From assembly GCA_910579305.1 (NCBI GenBank), contig CAJTTA010000002.1, positions 1-64,000 on the forward strand: a stretch of 64,000 nucleotides of DNA. The letters run 5' to 3'. Below the pieces are notes generated by a model. It was not told where the DNA came from and searched no databases. It saw only the letters and a program-made list of their open reading frames with translations. This stretch comes from an uncultured Muribaculaceae bacterium (GTDB lineage Bacteria; Bacteroidota; Bacteroidia; Bacteroidales; Muribaculaceae). The translations under genes were made by a program, and so were the position numbers. This document shows, piece by piece, positions 9,158-17,180 of the stretch (its first letter is position 1; each line of letters starts with the position of its first letter).

Positions 9158-10531
9158 ATGAAACTTACCCTCACCATATTTCTCGGCATGGCCGGTCTGG
9201 CCGGCGCCTCCGCGCAGAGCCTCGACGAGGCTCAACGCCTGATGGAGGCAGGTAATTATCCCGAAGCACAGTCCATGCTCGACTACCTGATCGCGGCCTC
9301 TCCCAAAGGAGGCAACATAGGCACACTAAATCTCATGGCCGGAGAATGCGCGCTGAATCAGCAAGAGAATGATGCTGCCAGAAATTATTTCACCAAAGCG
9401 GCCTCCCGCGGAGTAGCCGACGCTCACCTCTATCTCGGCCGCATGGCCATGAGTGATTATGATTTCCCCTACGCACGCGAGCAATACAACAAGTATATAT
9501 CCCTGCGCGCTAAAGCAGGCAAGGATACCGCCGAGGGAGAAGCCGCTCTTGCCAGTGCCATGCTGGCCTCCGATATGCTCGACCGCGTGGAGCATATCGA
9601 AATAATCGACACTGTGACCATGCCTGTGGAAAAACTGCTCGATGCCATAGTGCTGTCTCCTCAGACCGGCAGACTCACTACCTATGACGGCGAGCCGGGA
9701 TTCATCAGCAGCGATGGCCGGCTACGCTATTCCACAGCCTCTTTCACCGATGAGACAGGTGGTGAATTCTTCAGAATATATGAGCAGACACGACTTCTCT
9801 CGGGCGACTATGATGACCCTGAGCCGATACTCGATGAGGAGCAGGCATCTTATCCCTTCATGATGCCCGACGGATGCACATTCTACTTCGCATCGGAACG
9901 CGATGGAGGACTCGGAGGACTTGACATATATCGATCCAATCGCGACTCGGAGGACGGAACTTTCATGGGAGCCGTCAACATGGGCATGCCTTACAATTCA
10001 CCGGCCAATGACTATCTGCTCGCCATTGATGAATATACCGGCGTAGGATGGTTCGTAAGCGACCGAGGTCATGACGGAGATGGCCTTGCCACTGCCTATG
10101 TCTTCATTCCCAATGAAATACGCCGCAATTACGACCCTGACACCCCCGATCTCCTCTCTCTTGCGAAAGCCGATGACATAGATGCGACTCTGGATCCCGA
10201 CTCGGATTACTCTGAGAAGCTGGCAGCCATAGAGGCATTGCGCAACCGGCAGACGCCTGAGAAAGACGGCATCTCGTTCTCTATGCCCGACGGCCGCATC
10301 ATATCAGAGTTCAGAGACCGTGAGACAATCGCAATGGTCAAAAAATATGATGAAGACTCCCTTGAGCTTCAGTCCTTGCGCAAAGACCTTGAAGAGATGC
10401 GCCTGTCATATGCATCCTCTCCGCAGGCATCTCTCGCCCAAAAGATATTGCGCGCAGAGACAGCGGTGGAAAAATCCTCCCGCGCATTGCGCATGCTCCG
10501 GCAGCGCATCATAGAGCGACTCGCCAAATGA
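9158..10531 (+). CDS. Exported TPR protein with PD40/WD40-like repeats
   Basis: A protein of 457 residues with a signal peptide (MKLTLTIFLGMAGLAGASAQ). It then has two or three TPR-like helical pairs (about 20-140) with an ALN/YLG pattern, and a beta-propeller-type region with PD40 signatures such as FASERDGGLGGLDIYRS and a related FVSDRG. The C terminus (about 370-457) is charged and probably coiled coil. This TPR plus PD40 order matches the front half of OmpA-family envelope proteins of Bacteroidetes (PorE-like), but the carboxypeptidase-like and OmpA domains are absent. In-frame ATGs at 9131 and 9152 are alternatives; 9158 gives the cleanest signal peptide. It probably shares a transcript with the DUF2723 gene. 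Function unknown; an envelope or secretion accessory role is a guess. Confidence 0.8.
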   Translation: MKLTLTIFLGMAGLAGASAQSLDEAQRLMEAGNYPEAQSMLDYLIAASPKGGNIGTLNLMAGECALNQQENDAARNYFTKAASRGVADAHLYLGRMAMSDYDFPYAREQYNKYISLRAKAGKDTAEGEAALASAMLASDMLDRVEHIEIIDTVTMPVEKLLDAIVLSPQTGRLTTYDGEPGFISSDGRLRYSTASFTDETGGEFFRIYEQTRLLSGDYDDPEPILDEEQASYPFMMPDGCTFYFASERDGGLGGLDIYRSNRDSEDGTFMGAVNMGMPYNSPANDYLLAIDEYTGVGWFVSDRGHDGDGLATAYVFIPNEIRRNYDPDTPDLLSLAKADDIDATLDPDSDYSEKLAAIEALRNRQTPEKDGISFSMPDGRIISEFRDRETIAMVKKYDEDSLELQSLRKDLEEMRLSYASSPQASLAQKILRAETAVEKSSRALRMLRQRIIERLAK

Positions 10532-10578
10532 CACATTATCGATAATCCGACTTATTTACTTTCTAATACCACACAACT

Positions 10579-12051
10579 TTGATTTCCTTTACCTTAGCCC
10601 TGCTTCTCCTTATAGGAGGCTATTTCATCTACGGCAAATTCGTAAGTCGCATATTCGGCCAGGACGCCTCTCGCCGCACACCGGTACACACAATGGCCGA
10701 CGGCGTGGACTACGTGCCCCTTCCCGCATGGAAGATCTTCCTCATTCAGTTTCTCAACATCGCAGGTCTCGGCCCCATCTTCGGAGCCATAATGGGTGTG
10801 ATGTATGGCCCGGCCGCATTCCTGTGGATAGTGTTCGGCACCATCTTCGCAGGGGCGGTGCACGACTACCTGTCAGGCATGATGTCGCTACGCATGAACG
10901 GCGCCTCGCTGCCTGAGATAGTGGGCAGCCAGCTCGGCGGCAGAATCAAGAATGTGATGCGCGTGTTCGCTCTGCTTCTCATGATCCTGGTAGGGGCAGT
11001 ATTTGTCTACAATCCGGCCGACCTTCTTGCCCGCCTCACGCCCGACCATCTCGACGCGATGTTCTGGGTGGTGGTGATCTTCATTTACTACATGGCGGCC
11101 ACGCTGCTTCCCATCGACAAGCTCATAGGCAAGCTCTATCCCCTCTTCGGGTTCGCCTTGCTCTTCATGGCAGTAGGAATCTGCATCATGCTCTATGCGC
11201 ACTCCTCCTCAGTGCCCGAGGTGTGGCATCAGTTCTTCAATCACAAGCCCGATCCTCAGGCCAATCCCATATTCCCCATGATGTTCGTGTCGATAGCCTG
11301 CGGGGCCATAAGCGGCTTTCATGCCACTCAAAGCCCCATGATGGCACGCTGCCTTGCCACTGAGAAACATGCCCGGCCCATATTCTACGGAGCCATGGTG
11401 GCCGAAGGCATAGTGGCCCTCATCTGGGCTGCTGCGGCCGTAGCCTTCACCGGCGGCTACGATGGACTGCAGGAGTATCTGGGCACAGGCTCCCCCGCTC
11501 CGCTTGTCGACACACTATCCCGCTCCTGGCTCGGCACATTCGGAGGCATCCTCGCAGTGCTCGGAGTGATAGCGGCACCCATCACCAGCGGCGACACCGC
11601 TCTGCGCTCGGCCCGGCTCATAGCGGCCGACTTCATGCGCATCTCGCAGAAACCGCTGCTCAAGCGCCTTATGGTGAGCCTGCCCATATTCGCCCTGTGC
11701 TTCCTTGTGATGCTCATGCCCTACGACATACTGTGGCGCTATTTTGCCTGGTGCAACCAGGTGCTGGCCGTCTTCACTCTATGGGCAGCCACAGTGTGGC
11801 TCGCCCGTAATGGCAAAATCTACATCATAGCACTTGTGCCGGCCCTGTTCATGACATGCGTGACAGTTACCTACATTATTTATGCCCCCGAAGGGCTTCA
11901 GGGACTGGTGCAAAACATGTGGCATACGGGTATTGATTACAATGTGGCATGCGCCGGCGGATGCCTCGTGGCTCTTATTTTCCTGATAATATTTTCACGG
12001 ATGCTATTGTCTCTAAATAAAAAAAATATCAAAAAAGATTTGGAAAGTTAA
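10579..12051 (+). CDS. cstA: CstA-family carbon starvation / pyruvate-peptide transporter
   Basis: A 490-residue inner-membrane protein with about 12-13 hydrophobic segments and CstA signatures: GGYFIYGKF at the N terminus, FGQD, the block AGLGPIFGAIMGVMYGP (about 61-77) and VHDYLSGMMSLR. It is the short Bacteroidetes/Firmicutes form, not the roughly 700-residue enterobacterial protein. E. coli relatives (CstA, BtsT) import pyruvate and have been linked to peptide use, so uptake of a small carbon source is likely. The TTG start at 10579 begins exactly at the first hydrophobic segment and no ATG is available in that region. It lies 47 bases after the TPR gene. The promoter for the next gene begins inside its last codons. 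Confidence 0.9.
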   Translation: MISFTLALLLLIGGYFIYGKFVSRIFGQDASRRTPVHTMADGVDYVPLPAWKIFLIQFLNIAGLGPIFGAIMGVMYGPAAFLWIVFGTIFAGAVHDYLSGMMSLRMNGASLPEIVGSQLGGRIKNVMRVFALLLMILVGAVFVYNPADLLARLTPDHLDAMFWVVVIFIYYMAATLLPIDKLIGKLYPLFGFALLFMAVGICIMLYAHSSSVPEVWHQFFNHKPDPQANPIFPMMFVSIACGAISGFHATQSPMMARCLATEKHARPIFYGAMVAEGIVALIWAAAAVAFTGGYDGLQEYLGTGSPAPLVDTLSRSWLGTFGGILAVLGVIAAPITSGDTALRSARLIAADFMRISQKPLLKRLMVSLPIFALCFLVMLMPYDILWRYFAWCNQVLAVFTLWAATVWLARNGKIYIIALVPALFMTCVTVTYIIYAPEGLQGLVQNMWHTGIDYNVACAGGCLVALIFLIIFSRMLLSLNKKNIKKDLES

Positions 12052-12070
12052 AAATTTAGTTATAAATTTG
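12039..12070 (+). promoter_or_regulatory. Promoter of the 12.2 kb secreted-protein gene
   Basis: TTTG (12039-12042), 20 bases, then TAAATTTG (12063-12070). It overlaps the cstA 3' end and predicts a start near 12074, hence an untranslated leader of about 120 bases before the ATG at 12197. The leader is AT-rich and no clear fold was seen. Confidence 0.75.
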
Positions 12071-12196
12071 CCACTGATAAGGCAAAAAATTTTCTTTTGT
12101 AAACATCAGACTTTTCTGAATATCAGTTTTAAGTGATTCCGATTTTTGTATATTTTTTGCCTCTATCTCAATATAACTTACCTAATTTTCTGTTCT

Positions 12197-15130
12197 ATGG
12201 TAAAATTCTTTCTTTTTCTTCCAGCTGCAGCCCTCGCAACATGCCTTGGCCTCAGCGCTCCTGCCTACGCCGCAGACTTTGAGATTGAAGAAAACTTCGA
12301 CAATGAAGCTTCTTTCTCCCAAGGAGGTGATTTGCCTGATGGCTGGTCACAGAACGACATCGGCAACTTCACTCGCAGAGACAGCTCCGAATGGTATGGA
12401 TATCCTGCTCAAAGCGGTAATTACATCATAGCATATGGATCCCAGGATGGCGGAGGAGTATTATATACTGCTCCTGTAAAACTTGCCGGAGGCAATAAGG
12501 CCACTCTTGAATTTAGTGCGTATATGCCCGGAGGCACACCTGCTTTTATAAGGAACTTCGGCCTCACGATATTTGCCGGAACGACGGCCAACATTGAGGA
12601 TATGACTCAGATCGGCTCACGCGAATGCATGGCCACACCCGACGGCGTGCAGTGGGAAAGTCTGAAATATGAATTCACCCCCGATAGCGATGGTGAATAT
12701 TATTTTGCAATCCGAGTGGATCAGAACGGAGGGATGAACCTTGGAGGATATGTATTCTTCGACACATTCTTCTTCTCAGGCACCGAGCCCGAAAGCCCCG
12801 ACCCCATTGATCCTCCCGGCCCAGGCCCGGATGAGCCTGGCGACCCCGTGAGCACATATCCGGGCATGGATATGCTTGAGCCGGATGAGGAGAATCTCTC
12901 AGTGTGCATAGAGCTACCTTACTTTGAGAATTTCTCTGACGCCGATCATTATGACAACGACGTCCTTCCCAAGGGATGGAAGAGCACAGGCTCCAACATA
13001 TGGCGTACGGCCAACCGCGACCAACTGCCGGCCGTGTCAGGCGACTATTACATCACTACCACAGAGACCAGCACTCCCCGCGATGAACGTGCCTATACAC
13101 CTTTCTTCAACCTGCAGAAGGGCGTGACTTACACTCTGGCATTCTCCACGCACCAGATGAGCACTCTCTATGATGAGGAAGAGAACATACGACGCATCAC
13201 CATAATCCGCGTAGGCGCCGGCACCCAGCAGGATTCCGAATTCATTCCCGTGACCATGAAGGAAATCTCGATTGACAATCCTGCCGGCACATGGACTGAT
13301 CATGCCATCACTTTCTGCCCGGCAGTGAGCGGCCCCTATTGCTTCTGCTTTGAGCTTGAAGGACTGCCCTATTCAGGCATAGCCGCGATCGATGATGTGC
13401 GCATAACGTCGGCTATAGATCTCGCACGCCCCGCACCTGACTTCGTTCCCAAGGGCATATACAGCATCTTCACCAGCGCTCTGCTTGCCATAGGCGATGA
13501 GCCCGTGCGCATTGTCAACACTTCCGAATATGCGGAACAAGTGGAATGGAAAGTACCTGAGGGCATTGTCTCCAATGTGCTTCCCAACGGCGACATCGAT
13601 GTGTTCTTCACAGAAAGCGGCTCATATACCTTCGAGCTCACCGCAACCAATGCCAAAGGAACACGCACAGCCTCCAAGACCATTGACGTAGAATATATGG
13701 GAGAAGCCCCTGAGAATCAGATTGCAGTGGCCGGTTATGACCCCAATGGCACATATTTCTATAACCGCGACAACCTGCCCCGATTCTCAACTGATCCCGA
13801 GTTTGACTTCGTGAGCGGCTACAACCACTACTATAACACTTATGCGGAATACTATAATCTCCCCGAGAATTTCGACTTCGCTCTGCGTCAGATCTCGGTG
13901 TGGATGCCTTGGCTGAACTATCGCACCACTTACGGTGACCCGGCCGTGACCGACCAGCGCATTAAGCCCTTCACTGTGAAAATCGTAGGTGTGGATGAAA
14001 ACGGCCTCCCCGATGAGGAGCACGTCTTCGGAAGACTCGACACCACCATGAAGGATGCGTTCGGAGGCACAGGCACCAACGAGCTCAATGCCCGAGACAT
14101 TGTCTTCCCGGAACCCATACTCTGCAAAGGTCCCATCTTCGTGATATTTGAATATTCACCGGAACTCGACTTGGAGCCTGAGATCATAGAATTCACTCGC
14201 TCATACATTGCCATTGACCTGCTCAAGCACTCTCACAAGCAGACAACTATGTATGTCAAGCCCTATAACGTGCCTGAAGATGTGATGGCCGAAGAGGGCA
14301 AATGGTGCCCCGTGCATGATTTCTCCCGCGCTTACAAGGGCTTCGGCCTCGGCTTTGAGCTTTGGACTTCAGCTCCGGCAGGTGCTGTATACACAGCTCC
14401 CGTGACTCTTCAGGGGGGTAAAGAAGCGGCCATAGAATTCCAGGCTCTAATCCCGTCGAATCCGGGTATTGCCGACAATCGTCAGCTTGGAGTCTCCGTA
14501 TTCGCAGGCACTACCCCCAACCTGGCTGAAATGACCAAGATAGGCACACGCGAACCCGGTGCCGCCGATGAATGGGAAGCTATGAAATTCTCTTTCACTC
14601 CGGAGCATGACGCCAACTATTACTACGCTCTGCGCATTGACAACTGCCTCACTCATCCCGATGCTGTGATGCTTCTCGACTCATTCGTATTCACCGGCTC
14701 CAATCCTGATGATGACTCCGCGGTGGAAATAAGAGAGACTTTCGACAACGACACTGCTTTCGATGCCGAAGCCGTTCTCCCGCGCAAGTGGAAACAGGAC
14801 AATCCGGCAAACTTTACCCGCTCCAAAAGCTCTGATTTCAGCAAGATTGCTCATTCCGGCGAATATGTGCTTGCCATGGGCAAAGCCTCTCAGGAGAGCA
14901 TTGTTGCGATTGACTCCGACGGCAACGTCTTGTTTGCAGCACGCTATGCGGCAGGAGCCATCGAAGTAAGCGGCACGACCGAAGGCGAATGGATCGCCGT
15001 ATACACTACCGACGGCAAATGCGTAGCCATGGCACGCGCCGATGAGGGATTCACCCGCATTCATGCCGACATTCCCGCAGGTCTCTACATTGTGCGCGGG
15101 GACAAGGCCGCTGCCAAATTCCTGAAATAA
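12197..15130 (+). CDS. Secreted adhesin-like protein with permuted duplicated domains and T9SS-like tail
   Basis: A 977-residue exported protein; signal peptide 1-26 (ending SAPAYAA). Segment A (33-82, a cleaved-adhesin/choice-of-anchor-J-like start: FDNEASF...LPDGW) and segment B (88-195, TAPVKLAGG...FAGTT...FFFSG) form a jelly-roll. A Pro-rich linker follows, then a unit at 218-725 that is homologous to most of the next gene product, including a PKD-like stretch (about 430-500). After it, B recurs (730-835) before A (844-898), the reverse of the N-terminal order. The tail (about 912-977, IAVYTTDGKCV...AGLYIVRG) resembles type IX secretion sorting domains. The start at 12197 is chosen for the signal peptide; a TTG at 12146 is upstream in frame. 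Likely surface or secreted binding protein; ligand unknown. Confidence 0.8.
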   Translation: MVKFFLFLPAAALATCLGLSAPAYAADFEIEENFDNEASFSQGGDLPDGWSQNDIGNFTRRDSSEWYGYPAQSGNYIIAYGSQDGGGVLYTAPVKLAGGNKATLEFSAYMPGGTPAFIRNFGLTIFAGTTANIEDMTQIGSRECMATPDGVQWESLKYEFTPDSDGEYYFAIRVDQNGGMNLGGYVFFDTFFFSGTEPESPDPIDPPGPGPDEPGDPVSTYPGMDMLEPDEENLSVCIELPYFENFSDADHYDNDVLPKGWKSTGSNIWRTANRDQLPAVSGDYYITTTETSTPRDERAYTPFFNLQKGVTYTLAFSTHQMSTLYDEEENIRRITIIRVGAGTQQDSEFIPVTMKEISIDNPAGTWTDHAITFCPAVSGPYCFCFELEGLPYSGIAAIDDVRITSAIDLARPAPDFVPKGIYSIFTSALLAIGDEPVRIVNTSEYAEQVEWKVPEGIVSNVLPNGDIDVFFTESGSYTFELTATNAKGTRTASKTIDVEYMGEAPENQIAVAGYDPNGTYFYNRDNLPRFSTDPEFDFVSGYNHYYNTYAEYYNLPENFDFALRQISVWMPWLNYRTTYGDPAVTDQRIKPFTVKIVGVDENGLPDEEHVFGRLDTTMKDAFGGTGTNELNARDIVFPEPILCKGPIFVIFEYSPELDLEPEIIEFTRSYIAIDLLKHSHKQTTMYVKPYNVPEDVMAEEGKWCPVHDFSRAYKGFGLGFELWTSAPAGAVYTAPVTLQGGKEAAIEFQALIPSNPGIADNRQLGVSVFAGTTPNLAEMTKIGTREPGAADEWEAMKFSFTPEHDANYYYALRIDNCLTHPDAVMLLDSFVFTGSNPDDDSAVEIRETFDNDTAFDAEAVLPRKWKQDNPANFTRSKSSDFSKIAHSGEYVLAMGKASQESIVAIDSDGNVLFAARYAAGAIEVSGTTEGEWIAVYTTDGKCVAMARADEGFTRIHADIPAGLYIVRGDKAAAKFLK

Positions 15131-15149
15131 TCTATTTAACTCTGATTTC

Positions 15150-15194
15150 AAAAAGGCTTCCCCTGTGAAGGTCTCCATATGGGGAAGCCTTTTT
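15150..15194 (+). terminator. Rho-independent terminator
   Basis: Perfect inverted repeat AAAAAGGCTTCCCC / GGGGAAGCCTTTTT (15150-15163 and 15181-15194) with a 17-base loop and a T-run in the right arm, 20 bases after the stop of the secreted-protein gene. Confidence 0.85.
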
Positions 15195-15317
15195 GACCCT
15201 TCCTCCCTCCTGCCTCATCACCTCTCTCTGAAAACACAATTGTGATAATACGCTTTTCTTAACAGAAGATACTTTATACATCCACAAGCTTTATCATTTC
15301 AACTTAATAACTATCTC

Positions 15318-17165
15318 ATGACTTATCATTTACTACCAGCCATCTGTCTCGCGACGGCCATTTCTGCCCCGGCATGTCTCACTGCCGCAGAGTACAATGA
15401 TCCGGCAAGTACTTATCCCGGCATGGAGCTCCTTGAACCTGATGAAGAGAATTTGCCGTTGTGCCAGGAACTTCCTCTTATGGAGAACTTCTCCAACCCT
15501 AATCATTATGACGGCACCTCCGTTCTTCCCATAGGATGGGCTAGTACGGGCACTGCCGTGTGGTGCACTGCCTCTACCGGCGCGTTGCCCGCTTCCTCAG
15601 GCGAATACTACATGATAGTGCCTGCAAGCGACCTCCCCCGTGATGAACGTGCCTATACCCCCTTCTTCCTTTTGGAAAAGGGATTGACCTACACTATCTC
15701 ATTCATGACCCACCAGGAAGGCACCGTAATCAATGGCACTTCCCTCATGAATAAGATTAACCTGCGCGTCGGAACCCAGCAGGATGCCGAATTCATACCT
15801 GTGACTATAGGCTCCATCAGCAAAAACGACAAGGCGGGTGAATGGAACAAGCACTCCTACACATTCTCCCCGGCAGAGAGCGGCCCCTATTGCTTCTGCT
15901 TTGAGCTGAGCGGCTCTGCCTACTCCGGCTTTGCGGCCATCGACGATGTACGCATAACATCATCAATACATCAGGAACGCGTAGAACCGCTGTTCAGCCC
16001 CCAGAGTATATTCTCTGCTGAGTCAGGTGCTGTCATATCCATGGGCAACGCGCCGACACGCATGATACACTATGTAAACAACGGCGCGCCGACAGGATGG
16101 CAGGTAGACGGGGCTTCCTCTGAAATGACCGAGAATGGAGACGGCCTCGTATACTTCACCCGGTCAGGAGAATACGATGTGACCCTCTCTGCTTCTAACG
16201 CCACCTCCGAAAGTCAGCTCACAAAGACTATAAATATCGAGCACTTTGACAATGCCGGAGATCGACTCATCTTCGTATCTTATGACCCCACGACATCCAA
16301 GACTATCGGCCGTGGCGAAATCCCGGCTTTCTCATCGGATCCCTACGGACTCGATTTTGTGACAGGCCCCAATCATTACTACTCGGCAATGGCGGAATAT
16401 TTCCCCGCTCCCGCCGAAGCCCAGCTGAGCATCTCGGCATTTGAGTTCCATCTCACCAATCTAAGATACGTGCCCGCCCAGCAGGTTGTTGATGAAGACA
16501 GCAGCAAGCCTGTGAAAGTAAAATTCTATGGCGTGGATGAAAACGGATGTCCCGATGAAAGCAACACTTTCGCCTCATTCACCTTTACCATGCGCGAAAT
16601 GTTTGGCATAGCTGTCGGTTCATTCACCGGTGATTACCTCACATTGAAACTCCCTCGCCCCGTCACGGTGAAAGGCCCCTTCTTCATCGGAATCGAATAT
16701 TCGGAAAAGATATGCATTGATCCGTTAGACCCCAACGTAGGTCGTTCTTTCGTATCTATGGGTGTTGCCAAACATATACATAACCGCTCCAGTCTCTATT
16801 GCAAGCCTTACAAAGCTCCTCCTTTCACCAACATTGCTCTGGATGAATGGTGCCCCGTGAGCGATCTTGAGCCCACTTTCGCCGGCACAGGACTTGCTCT
16901 GAAAGTAATTTCATCATACGTGCCCGGATATGTAGGAGTGGATCTCCCCGGCGTGATTTCAGACACATATTGCCGCCTCGCCGGACGCTCTCTCACAATA
17001 GAGACTCAGGAGCCTGCCCATGTCGCAATCTTCACTCTCGACGGAATAAGAAGCATGACATGCAATGCTGCTGCCGGCACTAATTCCATAGATGTCTCAG
17101 CTCTATCAGCAGGCATGTACATTGTAAGAGTTGGCAACGATTCATTCCGTATAGCAATAAAATAA
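15318..17165 (+). CDS. Secreted adhesin-like protein, paralogue of the 12.2 kb product core
   Basis: A 615-residue exported protein; signal peptide 1-24 (ending CLTAAEY). From STYPGMELLEPDEENLP (31-47) onward it aligns with residues 218-725 of the preceding gene product: shared LPRDERAYTPFF-type, GPYCFCFEL, AAIDDVRIT and GVDENG-PDE blocks. This includes a choice-of-anchor-J-like jelly-roll (about 50-220) and a PKD-like segment. The C-terminal 60 residues (IFTLDGIRS...SAGMYIVRVGN) look like a T9SS sorting domain. It lacks the A and B segments that flank the unit in its neighbour. A 10-bp palindrome CACAATTGTG lies upstream at 15235-15244. The M6 protease gene follows after only 15 bases, so they are probably cotranscribed. 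Function unknown; surface binding is inferred. Confidence 0.8.
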   Translation: MTYHLLPAICLATAISAPACLTAAEYNDPASTYPGMELLEPDEENLPLCQELPLMENFSNPNHYDGTSVLPIGWASTGTAVWCTASTGALPASSGEYYMIVPASDLPRDERAYTPFFLLEKGLTYTISFMTHQEGTVINGTSLMNKINLRVGTQQDAEFIPVTIGSISKNDKAGEWNKHSYTFSPAESGPYCFCFELSGSAYSGFAAIDDVRITSSIHQERVEPLFSPQSIFSAESGAVISMGNAPTRMIHYVNNGAPTGWQVDGASSEMTENGDGLVYFTRSGEYDVTLSASNATSESQLTKTINIEHFDNAGDRLIFVSYDPTTSKTIGRGEIPAFSSDPYGLDFVTGPNHYYSAMAEYFPAPAEAQLSISAFEFHLTNLRYVPAQQVVDEDSSKPVKVKFYGVDENGCPDESNTFASFTFTMREMFGIAVGSFTGDYLTLKLPRPVTVKGPFFIGIEYSEKICIDPLDPNVGRSFVSMGVAKHIHNRSSLYCKPYKAPPFTNIALDEWCPVSDLEPTFAGTGLALKVISSYVPGYVGVDLPGVISDTYCRLAGRSLTIETQEPAHVAIFTLDGIRSMTCNAAAGTNSIDVSALSAGMYIVRVGNDSFRIAIK

Positions 17166-17180
17166 GACACTGTTTATATT

